From Caldimonas tepidiphila (GTDB lineage: Bacteria; Pseudomonadota; Gammaproteobacteria; Burkholderiales; Burkholderiaceae_C), in the NCBI RefSeq assembly GCF_003569765.1, contig NZ_QXMG01000003.1, positions 1-64,000 on the forward strand: DNA of 64,000 nt. Reading direction: 5' to 3'. The position numbers and the translations under genes are program-made. Within the stretch, counting starts at the first letter, position 1. Each line of letters opens with the position of its first letter. Below, in pieces: positions 8,843-17,263 of the stretch. Under the pieces are notes generated by a model that saw only the letters and a list, made by a program, of their open reading frames with translations, made no database searches and was not told the origin of the DNA.

Positions 8843-10324
8843 TTACTCCTCGGCGCCCCTTTCGGGCGGGGGCTCCTCCACTCCCGAGGTCGAGAAGCTC
8901 AAGCCCATCTCTACAGCCTTCTTGCGGAACTGCGCGATCTGCTCGAGCACGTCATCGGGGTTGGCCCCACGACGGCGGATCATCTCGACCTCAGAGGCAA
9001 AGCCGGCCTTGACCAACGCCTCCGCCCCAAGCGCCTCCTTGAGCGGGTCGATCCAGGGCATGGACTGCGCGACGTAGACCGCGTCATCGTGGCTGCCCGG
9101 CTTCAGGCCTGCCGGCATGCGCACTACGCCGTACTGGTGCGCTACGGTGACGAACGTCTCCCACACGGGCTGCACGAACTGGCCCACGAAGTCGTCGGTG
9201 AGCACCGCGTAGTGGATCCACTGTTCCACCAGCTCCTGGCGCTGAGCGCTGTAGGTGCCGCCATAGTCGCGACTGATGCTGCTGTAGCTACCCCCGAGCC
9301 CGGCTGCGATGGCGCGCAGCTGGCCCTGCCGGAAGGTGATCAGGTTCGGGTTCGGCCGCTTGCTGTCGATCATGCCGATCTCCTCGCCGGGCCCGAGGTC
9401 GTCGATGATCATGCCGGGCGCCAAGTTGATCTGGCGTGGCTCCCGGGAGGCGCCCTCCTGGACATAGAGTTCGGGCGTGCCCTTGCGCACGTAAGCAGTG
9501 AGCATCGCGGCGATCTTGGCCGCCACACGCTCGCTTTCCTCGTAGTCCTTGATGTCCTCCAGCCGCGTAATGACGCTCGCGAACTCGCTCACGCCCCGGA
9601 TCTGCCCGATGTGATCGAGGCTGGCCAAGTGCAGCACCCGCTCCCACGGGATGCGCTTCGTGTCGCTCGCCAGCGGCTGGCTGATGCTGCTCGGGTTGGT
9701 CTTGAGCACATGCACGGCCAGCGGCTTGCCCCAGGCATTGCGCTCGATGCCCTGCACGATCCCGCGGCGCTCGTCGTGAAGGTCGAAGGGCACGAGATCC
9801 GCCTCGAAGGCCTCAAGACTCAGCGGCACGCGGGTACCGTGGTCGAGGTCGTTGCGCGGGCCGATGATCATCTGCGAGAACACGTCGCCGTCACGGATCC
9901 AGGCACGAGCCATGGCGCGCTGCAGCTTGCTGAAGGACAGTTGGTGCGTCACCTCCGGCACCCGGACCCAGTCGCGCCAGGCCTCGAGCAGCGCGGCTGC
10001 GTAGTCGCTGTCGATGCTGCCGTCCTCGCGGCGCGGCTGCGGCTCAATGCCGATGCCCTTGGCGCCAACCACGTTGTTGACGAGCGTGCGCAGCGCACCG
10101 CGCGCCAGGTCGTGATTGCGCGCCAGGTGCCGGGCCTGCGCTCGAATCACTTGGCCTGACTTCTGCACCAACTCGTTTTGCGTGGCGCGCTCGCGATAGA
10201 AGCGGCGCGTACGCGAGGACTCGGCTGCGTCGTAGCTGGCCAACACCGAGCGGACATGCCGCCGGCGCAACTCAGCGAGCGGGGAGAAGTAGCCGATGAG
10301 GCGGTCAAGCGCAGTGACCTTCAT
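8843..10324 (-). CDS. Phage portal protein, lambda gpB family
   Basis: A 493-residue protein. The N-terminal segment (ALDRLIGYFSPLAELRRRH), the LARNHDLARGALRTLVNNVV block, DGDVFSQMIIGPRN and the loop GGSYSSISRDYGGTYSAQRQ are hallmarks of lambda-type portals. Portals form the dodecameric ring at one vertex through which DNA enters and leaves. The start overlaps the gpW stop by four bases (ATGA). A charged, Pro/Glu-rich tail (EEPPPERGAEE) closes the protein. Confidence 0.93.
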   Translation of the reverse strand: MKVTALDRLIGYFSPLAELRRRHVRSVLASYDAAESSRTRRFYRERATQNELVQKSGQVIRAQARHLARNHDLARGALRTLVNNVVGAKGIGIEPQPRREDGSIDSDYAAALLEAWRDWVRVPEVTHQLSFSKLQRAMARAWIRDGDVFSQMIIGPRNDLDHGTRVPLSLEAFEADLVPFDLHDERRGIVQGIERNAWGKPLAVHVLKTNPSSISQPLASDTKRIPWERVLHLASLDHIGQIRGVSEFASVITRLEDIKDYEESERVAAKIAAMLTAYVRKGTPELYVQEGASREPRQINLAPGMIIDDLGPGEEIGMIDSKRPNPNLITFRQGQLRAIAAGLGGSYSSISRDYGGTYSAQRQELVEQWIHYAVLTDDFVGQFVQPVWETFVTVAHQYGVVRMPAGLKPGSHDDAVYVAQSMPWIDPLKEALGAEALVKAGFASEVEMIRRRGANPDDVLEQIAQFRKKAVEMGLSFSTSGVEEPPPERGAEE

Positions 10325-10551
10325 GCGCGACCGTCCCGCAGGTTGGCGAGGCTGAAGCCGAGTCGGCTGCGACCTGCTACCGCAGCCCGTTCCAGGTTGA
10401 CCTGCTGCTGCAACTCCCTGATCTGCCGCTGCACGTCGGCGAGTTCGGCCATGCGGTGCCGACGGCCGTCGACGCTGACCTCTTGCGCTTGAAGGATGGC
10501 CACCTCGGCGGCAAGGTAGGCGGCAAGGCGGGTTTCGGCAGTAGTAGTCAT
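10321..10551 (-). CDS. Head-tail connector gpW family protein
   Basis: A 76-residue, mostly helical protein (MTTTAETRLAAYLAAEVAIL) with the conserved ADVQRQIRELQQQVNLE helix and a basic end. Size, composition and position between the terminase and portal genes match lambda gpW, which binds the portal after packaging and forms the base for tail attachment. Its 5' leader contains copy B of the 31-base repeat. Confidence 0.82.
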   Translation of the reverse strand: MTTTAETRLAAYLAAEVAILQAQEVSVDGRRHRMAELADVQRQIRELQQQVNLERAAVAGRSRLGFSLANLRDGRA

Positions 10552-10599
10552 CGAGTTCGGCGGGTGCGCGTGGCTGTGGCGCGCAGGCTACCGCGGGTT

Positions 10600-10630
10600 T
10601 CGTCCAACTTTTAGGGGCGGCACTGGACGA
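10600..10630 (+). repeat. 31-base interrupted inverted repeat, copy B
   Basis: Ends TCGTCCA and TGGACGA are exact inverted repeats around the same TTTTAGGGG core as copy A at 8769-8799. The element abuts the stop codon of the Mor-family gene and lies 49 bases upstream of gpW. Both copies therefore sit in the leader of a structural gene. Confidence 0.62.
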
Positions 10631-10921
10631 TCAGCAGTCATCCCGCCCGCGGCGCACGATGCTATAGATCGATGCGCGGCTCAGTCCGTACTTTCGACAC
10701 AGTTCCTTCACGTTCGCGCCCACGTACTCGGCGCGGATTCGCGCGTTGCGCTCCGCCCTGTTGAGATGGCTCGCCCCCGGAAGGTAGTAGTCCCCGCCCC
10801 CATGCCCAAGCTCCGCTGCCGAGCGAGCAATCTGGGCTGCCAGCGCCTCTGCCACCGCAGGAGGCAAGCCGGCGAAGTGGCGCAGGCCGTCGGCCACCAC
10901 GTCGACAAAGGAAGGGGTCAT
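10631..10921 (-). CDS. Mor/C-family transcription activator
   Basis: A 96-residue protein. The C-terminal half carries the Mor-family helix-turn-helix (RNARIRAEYVGANVKEL, then KYGLSRASIYSIVRRG). The N-terminal half (DGLRHFAGLPPAVAEALAAQ) fits the dimerisation part. Mor and C of phage Mu switch on middle and late genes from inverted-repeat sites. Here the gene is tucked between the terminase and gpW genes (ATGA overlap with the terminase stop), which is unusual for a late regulator. A role at the adjoining 31-base repeats is possible but unproven. Confidence 0.8.
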   Translation of the reverse strand: MTPSFVDVVADGLRHFAGLPPAVAEALAAQIARSAAELGHGGGDYYLPGASHLNRAERNARIRAEYVGANVKELCRKYGLSRASIYSIVRRGRDDC

Positions 10922-13014
10922 AGGCGGGAACTCCAGTCGGACTTTGCAATGGGGGAGACGGGCCGCGGCTTGCGAGGCGCGGCGGCGGCGCGCTCTGCAC
11001 GGCGCTCCTCCGGAGAGACGACCTCGCTATTGGCATCGGTCTGAAGCCGAGCCCACTCCGGAGGCTCATCCCAGCTCAACCGCCCCTTGGCGCCGTAGCC
11101 CAGCGCCTCGCAGACCGCCAGCGCGTACACCCACAGGTCGAGCGCTTCGTTGCGGGTGCGGATCTTTTTCCACTTGCCCTTGGCGCCCCGGATTTCAGCC
11201 TTGAGCTCGTCGAAGTACGCCTGGGGAAGCCACTTAGGCGCGTGGAAGTAGCCGGGGCCAGGCACTTTGCGACGCAGACTCGCAGCGATCACGTCCTTGT
11301 AGTAGTCGGTGTTGACGATCCACACCGGCATGTCGTGCATCGGGCGACCGTCGCTTGCGCGCGCGGTGCCCTTGATCATCGGCTTCTCCTGCGCGTGGCT
11401 GCCGCCCTTGACCAGCAGCACGCGCGAGGCAAGGCCCTCGCGGCGCAAGCGGCGATACCAGGCGTAGGCGTTCGGCGTGGTGCCGGCTTCGCCGCCGGTG
11501 TCTACAGCGACGCGCAGCACGCGCATCTCGCGCCCGTCCGCGAGCCGATACGTCGCGCGCACGAGCTTCTCCGTCAGCAGATCCCAGTCCTCGGGATAGC
11601 CGGCCGGGTCTACCTGGGCGGTCACCCCGCTGCGCTCCGTGGTTGTGAGCGAGAAGCGGTCGACCAGCCACGACTCGAGGTGCGGGCCGAAGGCGCGGAC
11701 CTCGCACACGAAGCGCGCGTTGGTGCCGCCCTGCACGTCGGCGGTCGCGAGCAGGAAGCGCGCCTCCTCCGGGACGTGGTAGCGCTCCAACTCCTCCGTG
11801 CGCGACTCGATGCCGACGTCCTTCTCGGCCGACAGGTGGCGCGGCAGGTAGGGCATGCCCTGGTCGGTGTTGACTGTGGCCTTGAGCGTGAGATCGGACC
11901 CCGACAGCACGTACTCGCGCAGGCCCTGCAGGTAGCGCAGGATGAGGCTGTCCCACTTCTGGTAAGCCGCGGCCACTCCGCCGAGCCAGTAGCCGGCGAT
12001 GCTCGAGCGCGGTGCCTCGCCGATTACCTCGCCCTCGGGCGTCACGGCCTGGCCGTCCGCCACCCAGCGCGCCGTCTCGATGCGGTTGAGGTGGGGCTTG
12101 TGCTTTGCGTCGATCAGGCTGCCGCAGTGCGGGCAGACGACCCGGGCATGCTGGGCGGCCAACGCAGGCAGGTTGGCCGCGCGCACCTCCTCGAGTAGCT
12201 CGTGCTCGGCGGGCAGGGTCGAGAACAGCGCCAGCCCCGGCGCGGCTTCGAAGTAGTCGCGGCAGTCGGGGCACTGCCAGTACCAGCGGCGCCGGTCCGA
12301 GCGGTTGTAGATGCCCACCACCCCGGTGACCGGAGGCGCCTCGTGCTGCGTCGAGGGCTTCCAGTGCGGGTCGGCGATGTCGCGGCCCGGGCTGGACTCC
12401 ACCATGCACATGCCGCGGCTCAGAAACGTCGTCGTGCGCTTGAGGCCAAGCGCGTAGGCCGAGCCCTCGCCGTCGATGTTGTCGGCCATGCGGTCGTAGT
12501 CGGTCAGCGCCACGTAGCGGTAGTCGCTCGAGGAGAGCTGCGACGCCGAGGGCCAGCCGATCTTGAGCCACATCCCGTGGCGGAAGAGCTTGTCGTGGGT
12601 GTTGTCGTCGTGCCCCCGCATGCTCATCAGCTCGCGCAGCTGCGGGCTGTTGCGGATGGCCCGGTCGACGCGTGTCTTGCTGAACTCGCGCGCTTTCTCC
12701 TGGCTCATCTGCACCACCAGCATGTCGCCCGGGTCGCAGGTGATGACGTGGGCGAGCCAGCCGTCGAGCAGTCCCATCGTCTTGCCGGTGCGCGCGGGCC
12801 CGACGAAGCACACGGCCTCGTGCCGGCGGCTGGCCAGCATGTTCATCGGCTCGATCATGTAGGGCGTCTCGGTCGCGGACCAGTTGCCCGAGTAGCCACC
12901 TGGCTGGCGGATCACGAGCGCCTCGGCGGCGCCCTGCGCCACGCTCACACGCCGGGGCGGGCGGAAGGCGATGGCTGCCGCGCGAATGACGGGGTAGGCG
13001 GAGGCGAAGGTCAT
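10918..13014 (-). CDS. Terminase large subunit, GpA family
   Basis: A 698-residue protein. Walker A VGPARTGKT is at residues 71-79 and the ATPase Asp lies in the YVALTDYDRMA region. Two CxxC pairs (QCPDC, VCPHC) suggest a metal-binding insertion, and the nuclease half follows. GpA-type terminases cut concatemers and pump DNA through the portal. The start at ATG 13014 is chosen because it overlaps the small-subunit stop (ATGA). The open frame extends further upstream but only through antisense-like Arg-rich sequence. Confidence 0.95.
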   Translation of the reverse strand: MTFASAYPVIRAAAIAFRPPRRVSVAQGAAEALVIRQPGGYSGNWSATETPYMIEPMNMLASRRHEAVCFVGPARTGKTMGLLDGWLAHVITCDPGDMLVVQMSQEKAREFSKTRVDRAIRNSPQLRELMSMRGHDDNTHDKLFRHGMWLKIGWPSASQLSSSDYRYVALTDYDRMADNIDGEGSAYALGLKRTTTFLSRGMCMVESSPGRDIADPHWKPSTQHEAPPVTGVVGIYNRSDRRRWYWQCPDCRDYFEAAPGLALFSTLPAEHELLEEVRAANLPALAAQHARVVCPHCGSLIDAKHKPHLNRIETARWVADGQAVTPEGEVIGEAPRSSIAGYWLGGVAAAYQKWDSLILRYLQGLREYVLSGSDLTLKATVNTDQGMPYLPRHLSAEKDVGIESRTEELERYHVPEEARFLLATADVQGGTNARFVCEVRAFGPHLESWLVDRFSLTTTERSGVTAQVDPAGYPEDWDLLTEKLVRATYRLADGREMRVLRVAVDTGGEAGTTPNAYAWYRRLRREGLASRVLLVKGGSHAQEKPMIKGTARASDGRPMHDMPVWIVNTDYYKDVIAASLRRKVPGPGYFHAPKWLPQAYFDELKAEIRGAKGKWKKIRTRNEALDLWVYALAVCEALGYGAKGRLSWDEPPEWARLQTDANSEVVSPEERRAERAAAAPRKPRPVSPIAKSDWSSRL

Positions 13015-13517
13015 TCGGCGGCCTCGAGAGGAGCGAGCGCACTCAGGCGGTCGGCCATGACGTCCATGGCCTCGAAGAGAGCAGATTCGACCTGCTCGGC
13101 TACATCCGGGGCGATGCCGTGCCGGCGCTCCAGGTTGTCGGGAATGGCCCGGATGTCCTGGGCGAGCGCGGCGAATGCGGTCGCCACCGCCTGCTCGACG
13201 TCGGCCGCCGGAATCAGCTCCCGATCTCCCACCTGCAGCTCGCGCTTCTTCTTCTCGGCCTCGTACCAGGCCTTGCGGTCCTGCGGGTGAAGGCTGTCCG
13301 GATCCACCTCCCCGGGCGCGCTCTGGCCGCCATAGAGCCACTCGGCCAGGGCGCGCAGGTCGAGCACCCAGCTCACGCCTCGGGAGCCGCGCTGCAGCAC
13401 CGGCGCGCCCTTGCGAATCCAAGCGTCGACGGTCGGCAGGGTCACGTCGAAGAACTCCGCCGCCTGCGCCTTGTTGGCGCGGCGCACCTCGGGAATGGTC
13501 AGGGTAAGCGGCTGCAT
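13011..13517 (-). CDS. Terminase small subunit, Nu1 family
   Basis: A 168-residue protein with an N-terminal winged-helix region (NKAQAAEFFDVTLPTVDAWI) and a WVLDLRALAEWLYG segment, followed by a helical oligomerisation part. This is the layout of lambda Nu1, which recognises cos DNA. It lies immediately upstream of the large terminase with a four-base overlap. A cos-type packaging strategy is likely by family. About 100 bases upstream lack genes and could hold the packaging site. Confidence 0.87.
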   Translation of the reverse strand: MQPLTLTIPEVRRANKAQAAEFFDVTLPTVDAWIRKGAPVLQRGSRGVSWVLDLRALAEWLYGGQSAPGEVDPDSLHPQDRKAWYEAEKKKRELQVGDRELIPAADVEQAVATAFAALAQDIRAIPDNLERRHGIAPDVAEQVESALFEAMDVMADRLSALAPLEAAE

Positions 13518-13615
13518 GAATTAAACAAATGCTTGCGGGGCCGAAAAACTGTCGAAGCGCGGGGCGCGAATGACCCCCGACGCTCGAGCCCCGGAAGGAC
13601 CCGCGCTCCCGCCCC

Positions 13616-14299
13616 TCATGCCCTCGACCTCGCGGTCGCGATTGCCTGGGCGAGCGCCTCCTCGAAGCGCTGGCGGCCGACCCGGTTGACTGTGGCCACC
13701 GCCACGCCGTAGAAGTCCAGGCGCTTGCGGTACTTCACCGCCTGCTCGCGGAAGATCACTAGCGGGATGAGCTGGTCGCGCGCGCCGGTGCGCACGCGTT
13801 TGTAGAGCCCGGCCGGGCGGCCGTCGGGCGGGTCACCGTAGAACAGATCTGCCCTGCTGCTCACCCCTGTGCGCTGCCCCACCTTCCCGCGATGCGACAC
13901 CCGCTTGCCGGCCTTGGCCAGCTCGATCAGCTTCTTGAGGTCGCGCCGATTGACGTTCCCGAACTCGTTGCGGTTAATGAGCGAGGGCAGCACGGTGGCG
14001 CGGTTGGTCGGATTGCGGTCGCCGCCCTCCACCTGCCAGCGCAGGTACTGCGCTTGGCGGTCCATTACGCCGACCGTCGCGACGAGCTCACGCTTGTTCG
14101 CGGGCGTGACGAACAGGCCGCGCTGCGTGAACGGCGTCGGTCGGTCGAAGACGCTCACCATCTCGGCCTGGACGTCCTCACGCACCTCCCGGGCGATGGT
14201 GGTGAGCGCGCGCGCCGCAGCGAACGGGATCTGCCTGCGCGCCACGTCGTCGAGGTGCTTGACTACGTCGGCGACGTTGGTCGTGATGTCGAGCTTCAC
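13616..14299 (-). CDS. Possible minor tail protein, gpZ-like
   Basis: A 227-residue protein. GTG at 14299 is chosen because it overlaps the stop of the resolvase gene (GTGA) and is preceded by GGGAGGGG. The N-terminus (VKLDITTNVADVVKHLDDVA, then FAAARALTTIA) and the basic Arg/Lys-rich body resemble prophage minor tail protein Z, which helps complete the tail at its head-proximal end. Position upstream of the terminase is abnormal for Z, so this could instead be an unrelated phage protein. Confidence 0.45.
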   Translation of the reverse strand: MKLDITTNVADVVKHLDDVARRQIPFAAARALTTIAREVREDVQAEMVSVFDRPTPFTQRGLFVTPANKRELVATVGVMDRQAQYLRWQVEGGDRNPTNRATVLPSLINRNEFGNVNRRDLKKLIELAKAGKRVSHRGKVGQRTGVSSRADLFYGDPPDGRPAGLYKRVRTGARDQLIPLVIFREQAVKYRKRLDFYGVAVATVNRVGRQRFEEALAQAIATARSRA

Positions 14300-14796
14300 G
14301 CTGCCCCTCCCGTATGTTGAGCGCCGCGGGCTGTGACAGCTTCGCCGAACCGTGCGATCAGCGCGGCATCCGCCAGCGCTTGGCCGCGACCCTTGGCATC
14401 GAGTTCGCGCCACGCCGGCCACAGCTCGATCGCCCGTGAGCGCGCCGCATCCTTGTCGGTGCCGATCAAGCCCGCGCGCCGCTTCCAGGCTTGTGGCGTG
14501 ACCATCGTCGTCTCGATCTCAAGCGCGCCCAGCACGCCAGAGACGACCCCGGCCGAGTGCCCGAAGCTGAACATGGAGGACACGCCCTGCCCCGGCATGG
14601 CGCCCACCTGCTCGAGGAAGGCCAGGCCGTTGGCGAAGGGTCGCAACAAGGCAGCGAGTGCGGCCGCGTTGACGCGCGTGGCCGAGCCCGTCTTGCGAGT
14701 GGGCATCGCTGCCCACTTCAGCGGCACGCCGGCGGCGTCGAGGATCACGATAGCGCCCGAGGCGCCGGGGTCGATGCCGATTCGGCAATGGCTCAT
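14296..14796 (-). CDS. RuvC-like Holliday junction resolvase
   Basis: A 166-residue protein with the RuvC fold signature: GIDPGASGAIVIL at the start (catalytic Asp), AFLEQVGAMPGQG (Glu) and the C-terminal LADAALIARFG (Asp). Phage RuvC-like enzymes trim branched DNA before packaging. The gene sits next to the terminase module, which supports that role. A GAGGGA ribosome binding site precedes the ATG. Confidence 0.85.
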   Translation of the reverse strand: MSHCRIGIDPGASGAIVILDAAGVPLKWAAMPTRKTGSATRVNAAALAALLRPFANGLAFLEQVGAMPGQGVSSMFSFGHSAGVVSGVLGALEIETTMVTPQAWKRRAGLIGTDKDAARSRAIELWPAWRELDAKGRGQALADAALIARFGEAVTARGAQHTGGAA

Positions 14797-14847
14797 TTCA
14801 CAATCCCTCGTTTAAGCGTTTTTGGTGTCGGGTGGCGGCCTCGGTAT

Positions 14848-15126
14848 TCACCGGACCTCGTTCGTGGCTTGGCGGCCCCGTTCCGGGGCTTGGCGGGCAC
14901 TCCTGATGCGCTCGGCCCACCGCTTAACGTGCTGGTGGCCGGCAAGCGGGTCGGCGAAGGTCAGCCGCAGCGCCGAGCGGTAGGTGGCCGTCAACCGGCC
15001 GAGCCGCTCGCTGTCGGCGAAGCTCGGGGCGTAGGCCAGCGAGCGCGCAGAGCAGCCCTCGCAGTCGCCGCGGTACTCGGCGACCAGCGGGTCGTGTTCG
15101 GCATCGACGCAGGCGGAGCAGTTCAT
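14848..15126 (-). CDS. Cys-rich hypothetical phage protein
   Basis: A 92-residue protein. Two Cys pairs near the N-terminus (NCSACVDAEHD, DCEGCSARS) could bind one zinc ion. The rest is Arg-rich and helical (HVKRWAERIRSARQ), so nucleic acid binding is possible. It overlaps the preceding gene by four bases (ATGA), in the replication-to-packaging stretch of the operon. I do not recognise the family. Confidence 0.65.
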   Translation of the reverse strand: MNCSACVDAEHDPLVAEYRGDCEGCSARSLAYAPSFADSERLGRLTATYRSALRLTFADPLAGHQHVKRWAERIRSARQAPERGRQATNEVR

Positions 15127-15866
15127 GCAGCCCCCTGCTGCTGGTAGGCGGCGACGCGCGCAGCCGCTTCGGCCTTCGCATCGGCGGTGCGCTGCTTTGC
15201 CACGGCGTCGTAGCTCGGCCCCTCCTGGCGGCCGGCGAACCAGTTGCGCAGACCGCGCAGCCTCTCGCGCACACCGTCAGGGGCCTTGTCGGCGAGCAGC
15301 TGCAGCGACTGCTCGGGCGCCGGCAGAGCCGGCCGCTCCAGAGCGGGCAGGCGGCCGAGCTCGACGGCCTTGTCGATCGCGGCACTGCGCTGCTGAGCGT
15401 CATGACCGAGCGACGTGACCCAGGCAGCAGGCCGGCGCGCGCGGCGCGCCTCGTCGACGAGCCGGATGTAGGCCTCGCGAAACGCCATGCGTGCGCCGAT
15501 CTCGTCGCCGGAGGCGAACACCGCGCGGCACACACCCCACGCCTCGGCCATCTCGGCCGTCCACACGAGCGTCTTCGACTCGTCGGCGGCGCCGATCGCG
15601 ACAGCCCACGCCTCCTCGGCGCCGGGGCGCCTGTCTTCCGCCACCAGCCCGGTGATGTGCGCCCGGATGCGGTTGGGCTTGGGCATGAAGTCGCCGTGCT
15701 TGTCGCAGCGGAAGTGCGCATCGAAGCCGGCACGCACCTCGGCGAGCGGGAACTCGGCCAGCGCGCGGAAGTACATCGCCTTCTGCGTCGGGCTCAGCGG
15801 CTTCTCGTAGAAGCCCGCCACGTCGTCGAGGAGCGCGAAGAACTCCTTCATGTCGGCATCACGCAT
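15123..15866 (-). CDS. Phage replication-associated protein (lambda P-position, candidate helicase loader)
   Basis: A 247-residue protein. The first 70 residues (FFALLDDVAGFYEKPLSPTQ, ending GDFMPKPNRIRAHI) belong to a phage family that follows DUF1376 replication proteins. The rest is helical with an Arg/Ala-rich tail. Lying directly after the O-like gene with an eight-base overlap, it occupies the position of lambda P, which loads the host DnaB helicase. There is no ATPase motif. The loader role is an inference from position. Confidence 0.65.
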   Translation of the reverse strand: MRDADMKEFFALLDDVAGFYEKPLSPTQKAMYFRALAEFPLAEVRAGFDAHFRCDKHGDFMPKPNRIRAHITGLVAEDRRPGAEEAWAVAIGAADESKTLVWTAEMAEAWGVCRAVFASGDEIGARMAFREAYIRLVDEARRARRPAAWVTSLGHDAQQRSAAIDKAVELGRLPALERPALPAPEQSLQLLADKAPDGVRERLRGLRNWFAGRQEGPSYDAVAKQRTADAKAEAAARVAAYQQQGAA

Positions 15867-16896
15867 CGATCACCTCACCAGGTTTCGCGCCGAGCAGGCG
15901 CATCGCTTCTTCGGTGCTCGCCGCGTTGCGTGCAGCGAGCGATTCATGGGGGGCCAGGACGGCCGGAGGCGGCAGGGCTTTCGCGAGCCACTCGAGCGGC
16001 TGCAGCGGCTTGGCCCGGATGCAGGCGCGCAGCTTGTCGATGAGGGCGGCGTCGCCATGGGTCTTGCGCAGCCCGCCGAGGAACGAGCGCGCCGCCTTGT
16101 CGGTGGAGCCGGCGGAGGTCAGGAGGGGGACGCCGTAGCCGAAGATGATCTCGTCGGGCTTGAGCTTCGACCTCGGCTCCTCCTCGCCGGCATGGAGCGG
16201 CGGGACGCCAGCGGCGTCAGAACCGATAGGTTCTGCTTCTTTTATATATCCCTGTCCCTCTCCCTGTCCCTTGGAGCGCGTTTCGCTGGGGACAGCATCG
16301 GGACGAGACTCTTTTGTCTTCGGGACACTGCCGCCCTGTCCCTGCGACAGCCCGCCCTTGTCGCTAGGGACAGATGGGGCCTGTCCCTGCGACAACTCGG
16401 AGGCGTCGCCAGCGACAGGCAGGCGCTGTCCTTGGGGACAGCCCTGCGCCACCCACTCCTCGAAGACCGGCTGCGGGATCTGCGTGCCGTGGCGTTCGTT
16501 GTGCTTCTTGATGCGCGCGCACTCGGTCTTCCAGCGCTGATCAAGCCGGGAGTTCCAAGCCTCGACGGCCTTCTCGGCCACGACCGGGTGGTAGAGCCGG
16601 CCGTCGGCACACTTCACCCAGCCGCGCAATGCGCCCGCCTTGACCTTGCGCCACTCCTTGACGACGCGCCCGTAGCCGGCGAGGTTGGACAGGATGCGAT
16701 CGTCGTCCGGCAGCGAGGCGGCCGGCACCTGATGCCACGACGCGGACCACAGCAGCACGGCGGCCCAGCAGGCCTCCGGGGACTCCAGCGCGGAGAGGTC
16801 GCTGTCGCGCAGACGCCGCACATCCAGCGGCATGCACGCGAAATCGCGTAGGTCGCAATCGGCCGGCACGAGCGGCTCGGGCAGGTTCTCGTTCAA
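15859..16896 (-). CDS. DUF1376 replication protein (lambda O-position)
   Basis: A 345-residue protein. The N-terminal domain (PLVPADCDLRDFACMPLDVR, then SPEACWAAVLLWSASWHQVP) is the DUF1376 domain common in phage replication modules. A low-complexity Ser/Gln/Gly linker (about residues 150-215) follows, then a C-terminal helical part. TTG 16896 is chosen as start: it overlaps the previous stop (TTGA) and has GGGAGGG eight bases upstream. The linker is encoded by the repeat cluster at 16252-16441, as lambda O carries its own origin. Confidence 0.78.
   Translation of the reverse strand: MNENLPEPLVPADCDLRDFACMPLDVRRLRDSDLSALESPEACWAAVLLWSASWHQVPAASLPDDDRILSNLAGYGRVVKEWRKVKAGALRGWVKCADGRLYHPVVAEKAVEAWNSRLDQRWKTECARIKKHNERHGTQIPQPVFEEWVAQGCPQGQRLPVAGDASELSQGQAPSVPSDKGGLSQGQGGSVPKTKESRPDAVPSETRSKGQGEGQGYIKEAEPIGSDAAGVPPLHAGEEEPRSKLKPDEIIFGYGVPLLTSAGSTDKAARSFLGGLRKTHGDAALIDKLRACIRAKPLQPLEWLAKALPPPAVLAPHESLAARNAASTEEAMRLLGAKPGEVIDA
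16231..16441. other. Candidate phage replication origin (iteron-like repeats plus AT-rich tract)
   Basis: Within the O-like gene, CTGTCCC/GGGACAG units recur in both orientations at about 16252, 16264, 16289, 16336, 16367, 16381, 16426 and 16435. They often pair with TGTCGC/GCGACA. The block is flanked by an AT-rich tract (TTCTTTTATATATCC, about 16237-16251) that is exceptional in this GC-rich region. Initiator iterons next to an unwinding element inside the initiator gene is the lambda arrangement. Confidence 0.55.
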
Positions 16897-16991
16897 GGCG
16901 TCAGCCCTCCCATGCGCTCGATCGCGCGCAAGACAACAGAGGCGGCCAGGTAGGCCAAGGCGAAGATGGCAAGGGCGCGCCGCGGACTCAT
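16893..16991 (-). CDS. Tiny membrane protein (32 residues)
   Basis: ATG 16991 to TGA 16895-16893. The product has a basic start (MSPRRALAIF) and one hydrophobic helix (ALAYLAASVVL). It overlaps the upstream stop by one base (TGATG) and the downstream TTG start by four (TTGA), so it is embedded in the coupled operon. Its function is unknown. Confidence 0.5.
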   Translation of the reverse strand: MSPRRALAIFALAYLAASVVLRAIERMGGLTP

Positions 16992-17263
16992 CAAATGCTC
17001 CCGGCGAGCCGTTGCTGCCGCTTGGCCTTGTCAGCAGCGCTCTCGGTGAGCTGGCCCACCAGGCCGATGGAGTCGGGCTTGACCAGCGCGCCGCGGCGCA
17101 TTTCGTCGGTGACGACCGGCTTGCCGTTGGGTGCACAGATGCGAGGGGCAGCCTTCAGCGGCTGCAGGTACAGCCGGCCGAGCTCGTCGCGCTTGCCCTC
17201 GTAGCCGGCACCGACCTCGTACAGCGCGCCGAAGGCGCCACAGGGGTGGATGACGGGCTTCAC
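16991..17263 (-). CDS. Hypothetical phage protein (90 residues)
   Basis: GTG 17263 is chosen because it overlaps the previous stop (GTGA). The product starts MKPVIHPCGAFGALYEVGAG and ends with a Lys/Arg/Gln-rich helix. No domain is recognised. Overlaps on both sides place it firmly in the early rightward operon, between a tiny membrane protein and the replication genes. Confidence 0.6.
   Translation of the reverse strand: MKPVIHPCGAFGALYEVGAGYEGKRDELGRLYLQPLKAAPRICAPNGKPVVTDEMRRGALVKPDSIGLVGQLTESAADKAKRQQRLAGSI

Noticed and set aside
14297-14422. Upstream extension of the gpZ-like gene
   Set aside because: The extension is antisense-like and overlaps the resolvase gene. GTG 14299 has a good ribosome binding site and a GTGA overlap.
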